A stretch of DNA of 64,000 nt from Cohnella thailandensis (GTDB lineage: Bacteria; Bacillota; Bacilli; Paenibacillales; Paenibacillaceae). The stretch lies in contig NZ_JACJVQ010000007.1 in the NCBI RefSeq assembly GCF_014212135.1, positions 310,001 to 374,000 on the forward strand, in the 5' to 3' direction. The notes beneath the pieces are model-generated. The model searched no databases and was not told where the DNA came from. It saw only the letters and a program-made list of their open reading frames with translations. The translations under genes and the position numbers were made by a program. Of this stretch, positions 60,822 through 64,000 are shown piece after piece; the first letter of the stretch is position 1, and every line of letters begins with the position of its first letter.

Positions 60822-62569
60822 AGGCTCTCTCCTTCCCATGGCAAGATGAGGGTCGCTTGCAAGCCTCCAAGATCGCTTCGAGCGACTCGAACCCCGCCTC
60901 TTTCTCCGAACGTTATCATTAATCGGCGATGAATATTGACAATCCCCGTCGTTTCTGCGAGTTCGTCCCTGTTCGTCAAAGCCTTCATCAATTCGTTTAA
61001 CTTCTCTTCCGTCAATTCCTCTCCGTTATCCTCTATGACGATAAGAAATTCATCGTCCTTGCGCTCGAAGCGAACAACGATCAACCCATTCTCTTCTTTG
61101 CGCTCCAGGCTGTGTCCGAATGCGTTCTCGATGATCGGTTGGACGATTAGCCTCGGTACCCTCAGCTGCGCGACTTCTTCCGGAAGATCGTCGAACTGCG
61201 CTCGGATTCGTCTGGAGAACCGCATCCGTTGAATCTCCGTATACGTGCGGGCGTGCTGAATCTCCTGGGCAAGCGGAATCTCGTCGGAAGCGCTGCGAGT
61301 CACGAAGCGGAAGTACTCGCCTAGTTGGATCGTAAATTGCTCCACCCGCTCGTTATCTCCGGATCGGGCCATCGTGCTGAGCATAAACAAGCTGTTGAAG
61401 AGAAAATGGGGATTGATCTGCGATTGAAGCTGCTTCAACTCCGCCCGCTGCGTCAAGAGCTTCTGTCGATAAGCCTGATCGATCAGCGAGCGAAGATTGG
61501 CGACCATCTGATTAAAACGGCTGTACAAATAACCGAATTCATCCTTCGACTCGTGGGTGATGACTTGATCCAAATCGCCGTGTTCAACGCGACGAAAGCT
61601 CTTCACGAGCCGAAGCAGCGGCTTGTGAATAAACTTATAGGTCGACATCGCATAGAGAGCGACTATCACGAGAGCGGCGGCTGCGAACAACCAGGCCCAC
61701 GTATAAAACTTATCCAACGGCTTGTGAATAACCTCGGATGGAATAAACCGATAGATCGACACGCTCAGCTTATCCGAGCCGGCATGAACCGTGTAGTACC
61801 TCCGACCTGCGAACACGGTATCTTCGCCATATCCGCCTGAAGCGCTCCGCGACTGTCCGACAAAGCCGGATACTTCGTCCATAAAGGAGGCGACGGCGCC
61901 GCTTGCGAGCGCGAGCCCGCCGCTAGCCGAAACGAGCAGAGTGCCGCTTCCCGGATGGGTGTTGAATTGGGCCAGCGCTTCCGTCAGCTTCTGCTGGTCC
62001 AGTTCGATCTCGACGTCGAACAACGGGGGCCCCGTCTTGCCTCCGCTCGGCTTCGCGGCGCTTAGGAACAATCCGTTCCCCCGTTCGACGATCCTCGAAT
62101 TTCGGCCTTCGAATACGGAGTCGAGACCGTCATAGCGTTCCTCGTCCAACGGACTTACGCCATAGACCGACGAAATCTCAAAACCAATCGGGCGAATGGA
62201 GACGCTGACCTCCTTGATGTACATGCTGCTATTCTGAATGAGGTAAAGCCGTTTACGAAGCGAATTGATCTTATCGGTCTTCTCTATGATCTCCATCCGG
62301 TTCGAGAGGAGAGTCAGTTTGTTTAGATCCTCGTCCTCCAGAAGACCGAATTGCAGCAGCTTGATTCTCTCTACCTCGTTCTCGAGCTCGGTCAAATAAA
62401 ATACCGTCTGGGAAGTCGCCGTCTTGACGATATCTTCCCGCGCCGTTTGTATCGACCACTGATAGAGGTATATTCCCAGGACTATAAGCGGCATAAGAAT
62501 GAGTAGAAAGGTAGAGATCAAACGAAGAAACAAAGTGTTGCGAATCGAGAAAATCGGCGAATTGAACAT
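60806..62569 (-). CDS. Sensor histidine kinase, YesM family
   Basis: Membrane kinase of 587 residues. Two membrane helices (about 12-34 and 290-308) flank an extracellular sensor domain. A HAMP domain (HKPLLRLVKSFRRVEHGDLD) precedes the His_kinase core with His388 in LQSQINPHFLFNSLFMLSTM. The ATPase has PLIVQPIIENAF-type N-box (here RLIVQPIIENAFGHS) and DNGEEL. The G-box lacks a full GxG but ETTGIVNIHRRL is present, as in this family. YesM kinases sense sugars with help from binding proteins. The 3' end overlaps the regulator gene. It lies 52 bases after another solute-binding gene, without a terminator between, so it may be co-transcribed with it. Confidence 0.92.
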   Translation of the reverse strand: MFNSPIFSIRNTLFLRLISTFLLILMPLIVLGIYLYQWSIQTAREDIVKTATSQTVFYLTELENEVERIKLLQFGLLEDEDLNKLTLLSNRMEIIEKTDKINSLRKRLYLIQNSSMYIKEVSVSIRPIGFEISSVYGVSPLDEERYDGLDSVFEGRNSRIVERGNGLFLSAAKPSGGKTGPPLFDVEIELDQQKLTEALAQFNTHPGSGTLLVSASGGLALASGAVASFMDEVSGFVGQSRSASGGYGEDTVFAGRRYYTVHAGSDKLSVSIYRFIPSEVIHKPLDKFYTWAWLFAAAALVIVALYAMSTYKFIHKPLLRLVKSFRRVEHGDLDQVITHESKDEFGYLYSRFNQMVANLRSLIDQAYRQKLLTQRAELKQLQSQINPHFLFNSLFMLSTMARSGDNERVEQFTIQLGEYFRFVTRSASDEIPLAQEIQHARTYTEIQRMRFSRRIRAQFDDLPEEVAQLRVPRLIVQPIIENAFGHSLERKEENGLIVVRFERKDDEFLIVIEDNGEELTEEKLNELMKALTNRDELAETTGIVNIHRRLMITFGERGGVRVARSDLGGLQATLILPWEGESLCTDC

Positions 62570-62621
62570 GGCGTACCCCCGTTAGGTTCCCATCGATGGC
62601 AGGCAGCGAAAGCTCTACTCG

Positions 62622-64000
62622 TCAATTTCCTACCTTCATCATTCCGTAATATTCGTTGACTTCCTTCGTGATCCGATCTCCGCCAAGCTCTTTCCAGTCC
62701 TCGACGAATTGATCGAAATCATCGATCGGCGAGCCCAGGATGATCTTAACGAACACTTCGTCTCTCATTTTCTCCAACGTCGATTGGCGTTCCACCATCG
62801 TTGCCGTCGGCGATCCGGCGAATTTATCAAGGAGGAACTGATTGTTCTTGTCGTATTGATCGACAATGCTTTCAGCCCCGTCAGGTCCGTAGATTCTCTC
62901 CCATCCCCACAGCGCAAACCCCTCCTTCGAGCCGGAAGCATAAGAATCCAGCTTCTTCTGAATCGCCTTCGCCTCGCCGGTCAGCATCGACTTATTGCCC
63001 GTCTTCCTCACTTCTTCCAACGTCCTGTATAGTTCCAGGTTTTTCCTGGTGGGAGCAGGTTGGACCGGAGACAGCTGCCAGACGCTCTCCGTATCTGGAG
63101 GGGCATAGTAATACTCGTTCTCCTCGGTTAATCCCCAGTTCTTCTCGACGTGCATATTGAACAGCTTGATGACGGCTTCCGGATGCGCTGCGCCTTTGCG
63201 GACGGCGAAAAACTTGGTCGTGCTGAATTTAAGCGGAACCTTCGCCGGCTCGCCGGACTCGGTAACGATCGGGAACGCCTGCCATTGCGCATTCGGATCG
63301 TTGTTTTTATTCCATTGCAGAGGCCAGATAGAATTCCATTGTTGTCCGTATTCCATGCCGATCTTGCCGCTGACGATCACCTCGGAGATTTTGTGGCCTT
63401 CCTTGACGCCGAATTCCTTATCCAGTTCGCCGTTTCTATACATCGTCTGCAAGGATTGAAGCGCCTTCTTCGTCTCCGGTTGAACGCTTCCGTACACCAG
63501 CTTGCCCGATGAATCCTCCAGCCAGATGTTCGGATATGCCCCGTACCCCGCCATAAAACCCTCTAATCCCATCGCCCCTCCCCACAGGTCCTTCGTAATG
63601 GCCAGTCCGTAGGTATCCTTCTTGCCGTTGCCGTCCGGGTCCTGCTCCGCGAATACCTTCGAGATGGCCAGAACGTCGTTCATCGTTCGGGGAGGCGACA
63701 TGCCCAGCTTGCTCAGCCAGTCCGTGCGTATCCAGATGAGTTGGGCTTGTTCGATCGACGAGCCCGTCTGCGGGATGGCCATTAGCCGCCCGTCGAAGGT
63801 AGCGGCATCGAACGGCCCGGAGCCCTCTTCGGATAGAATCTCTTTGAGAAGCGGAGAAGCGTATTTCTCGAATAAATTGGTCATATCTTCGATCTGGTCC
63901 GAGTCGACAAGCTGCTTAAGCTGGGTAGCGTTAACCGGTATGATGTCGGGCAGGTCGCCCGAAGCCAGCATGACGCTCATCTTCTGCAAATAAGGGTCCG
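62622..64000 (-). CDS. Sugar ABC transporter solute-binding protein (5' part outside window)
   Basis: The frame is open to the window edge, so the start and signal peptide are missing; the visible part is about 459 residues. It has the large LplA/type-1 binding-protein pattern: MLASGDLPDIIPVNATQLKQ, LMAIPQTGSSIEQAQLIWIR, DPDGNGKKDTYGLAI (a calcium-binding-like loop common in this family), and WLEDSSGKLVYGSVQPETKK. It probably receives a polysaccharide fragment for an LplABC-type importer encoded beyond the window. No terminator separates it from the YesM gene. Confident as a family member; ligand unknown. Confidence 0.9.
   Translation of the reverse strand, partial: DPYLQKMSVMLASGDLPDIIPVNATQLKQLVDSDQIEDMTNLFEKYASPLLKEILSEEGSGPFDAATFDGRLMAIPQTGSSIEQAQLIWIRTDWLSKLGMSPPRTMNDVLAISKVFAEQDPDGNGKKDTYGLAITKDLWGGAMGLEGFMAGYGAYPNIWLEDSSGKLVYGSVQPETKKALQSLQTMYRNGELDKEFGVKEGHKISEVIVSGKIGMEYGQQWNSIWPLQWNKNNDPNAQWQAFPIVTESGEPAKVPLKFSTTKFFAVRKGAAHPEAVIKLFNMHVEKNWGLTEENEYYYAPPDTESVWQLSPVQPAPTRKNLELYRTLEEVRKTGNKSMLTGEAKAIQKKLDSYASGSKEGFALWGWERIYGPDGAESIVDQYDKNNQFLLDKFAGSPTATMVERQSTLEKMRDEVFVKIILGSPIDDFDQFVEDWKELGGDRITKEVNEYYGMMKVGN

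Overview
The window looks like a chromosomal segment of a Gram-positive bacterium of the Paenibacillaceae (Paenibacillus or Cohnella type). The base composition is clearly above 50% GC, and there are many AGGAGG-type ribosome binding sites with several TTG and GTG starts. Other hallmarks are S-layer-homology (SLH) surface proteins, stalk-domain secreted proteins, YesM/YesN-type two-component systems next to sugar ABC transporters, and a Gram-positive type pel operon. No phage, plasmid or insertion-sequence genes were seen, and there is one tRNA gene, Leu(CAG).

Layout. 1-3691 (minus): a polyamine/iron-type ABC importer with the ATPase cut by the window edge. 3878-4744: a secreted CYTH-like protein. 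4994-8269 (plus): a ZIP metal transporter, then a two-gene unit of a secreted stalk-domain protein and a GH-like DUF4832 protein. 8394-19337 (minus): an eight-gene Pel exopolysaccharide operon, read in the order epimerase-PelD fusion, PelE, PelA deacetylase (DUF2194), PelF, PelG, CotH kinase, VTC/CYTH polymerase-like protein, DUF4956. It has a good promoter overlapped by a perfect 14-bp palindrome, and just upstream a possible short terminated transcript. 19757-20809: a TauE/SafE permease and tRNA-Leu. 20944-29456 (minus): an operon of three tail-collar (MdpB-like) proteins followed by a 2287-residue DNRLRE/cadherin-like/SLH protein with 17 repeats. 29634-43667 (minus): one 14-kb gene for a 4677-residue SLH protein with about 24 beta-type repeats and nearly 2000 residues of helical repeats. 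43863-46824 (minus): a 7TM histidine kinase and a SARP-type response regulator.

The segment 46825-47561 has no gene; it holds a palindromic cluster of four short repeats and a terminator-like leader. It precedes a small nuclease-fold/winged-helix protein (47562-48218). Then come a GH3 beta-glucosidase with a cre-like site, a divergent AraC regulator and a chemotaxis receptor. The last block (54140-64000, minus) is a sugar-scavenging module. It contains a truncated solute-binding protein, a YesM/YesN pair, a second solute-binding protein, two permeases and an alpha-rhamnosidase-like six-hairpin enzyme.

How the genes work together. Most of the window serves the cell surface and polysaccharide handling: matrix synthesis under probable c-di-GMP control, very large S-layer-attached proteins, and regulated uptake and hydrolysis of oligosaccharides. 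The most unusual parts are the epimerase-PelD fusion, the tail-collar triplet linked to a giant cadherin-like SLH protein, and the 4677-residue protein with a long helical repeat array. Function assignments rest on motifs read by eye, not on database searches.
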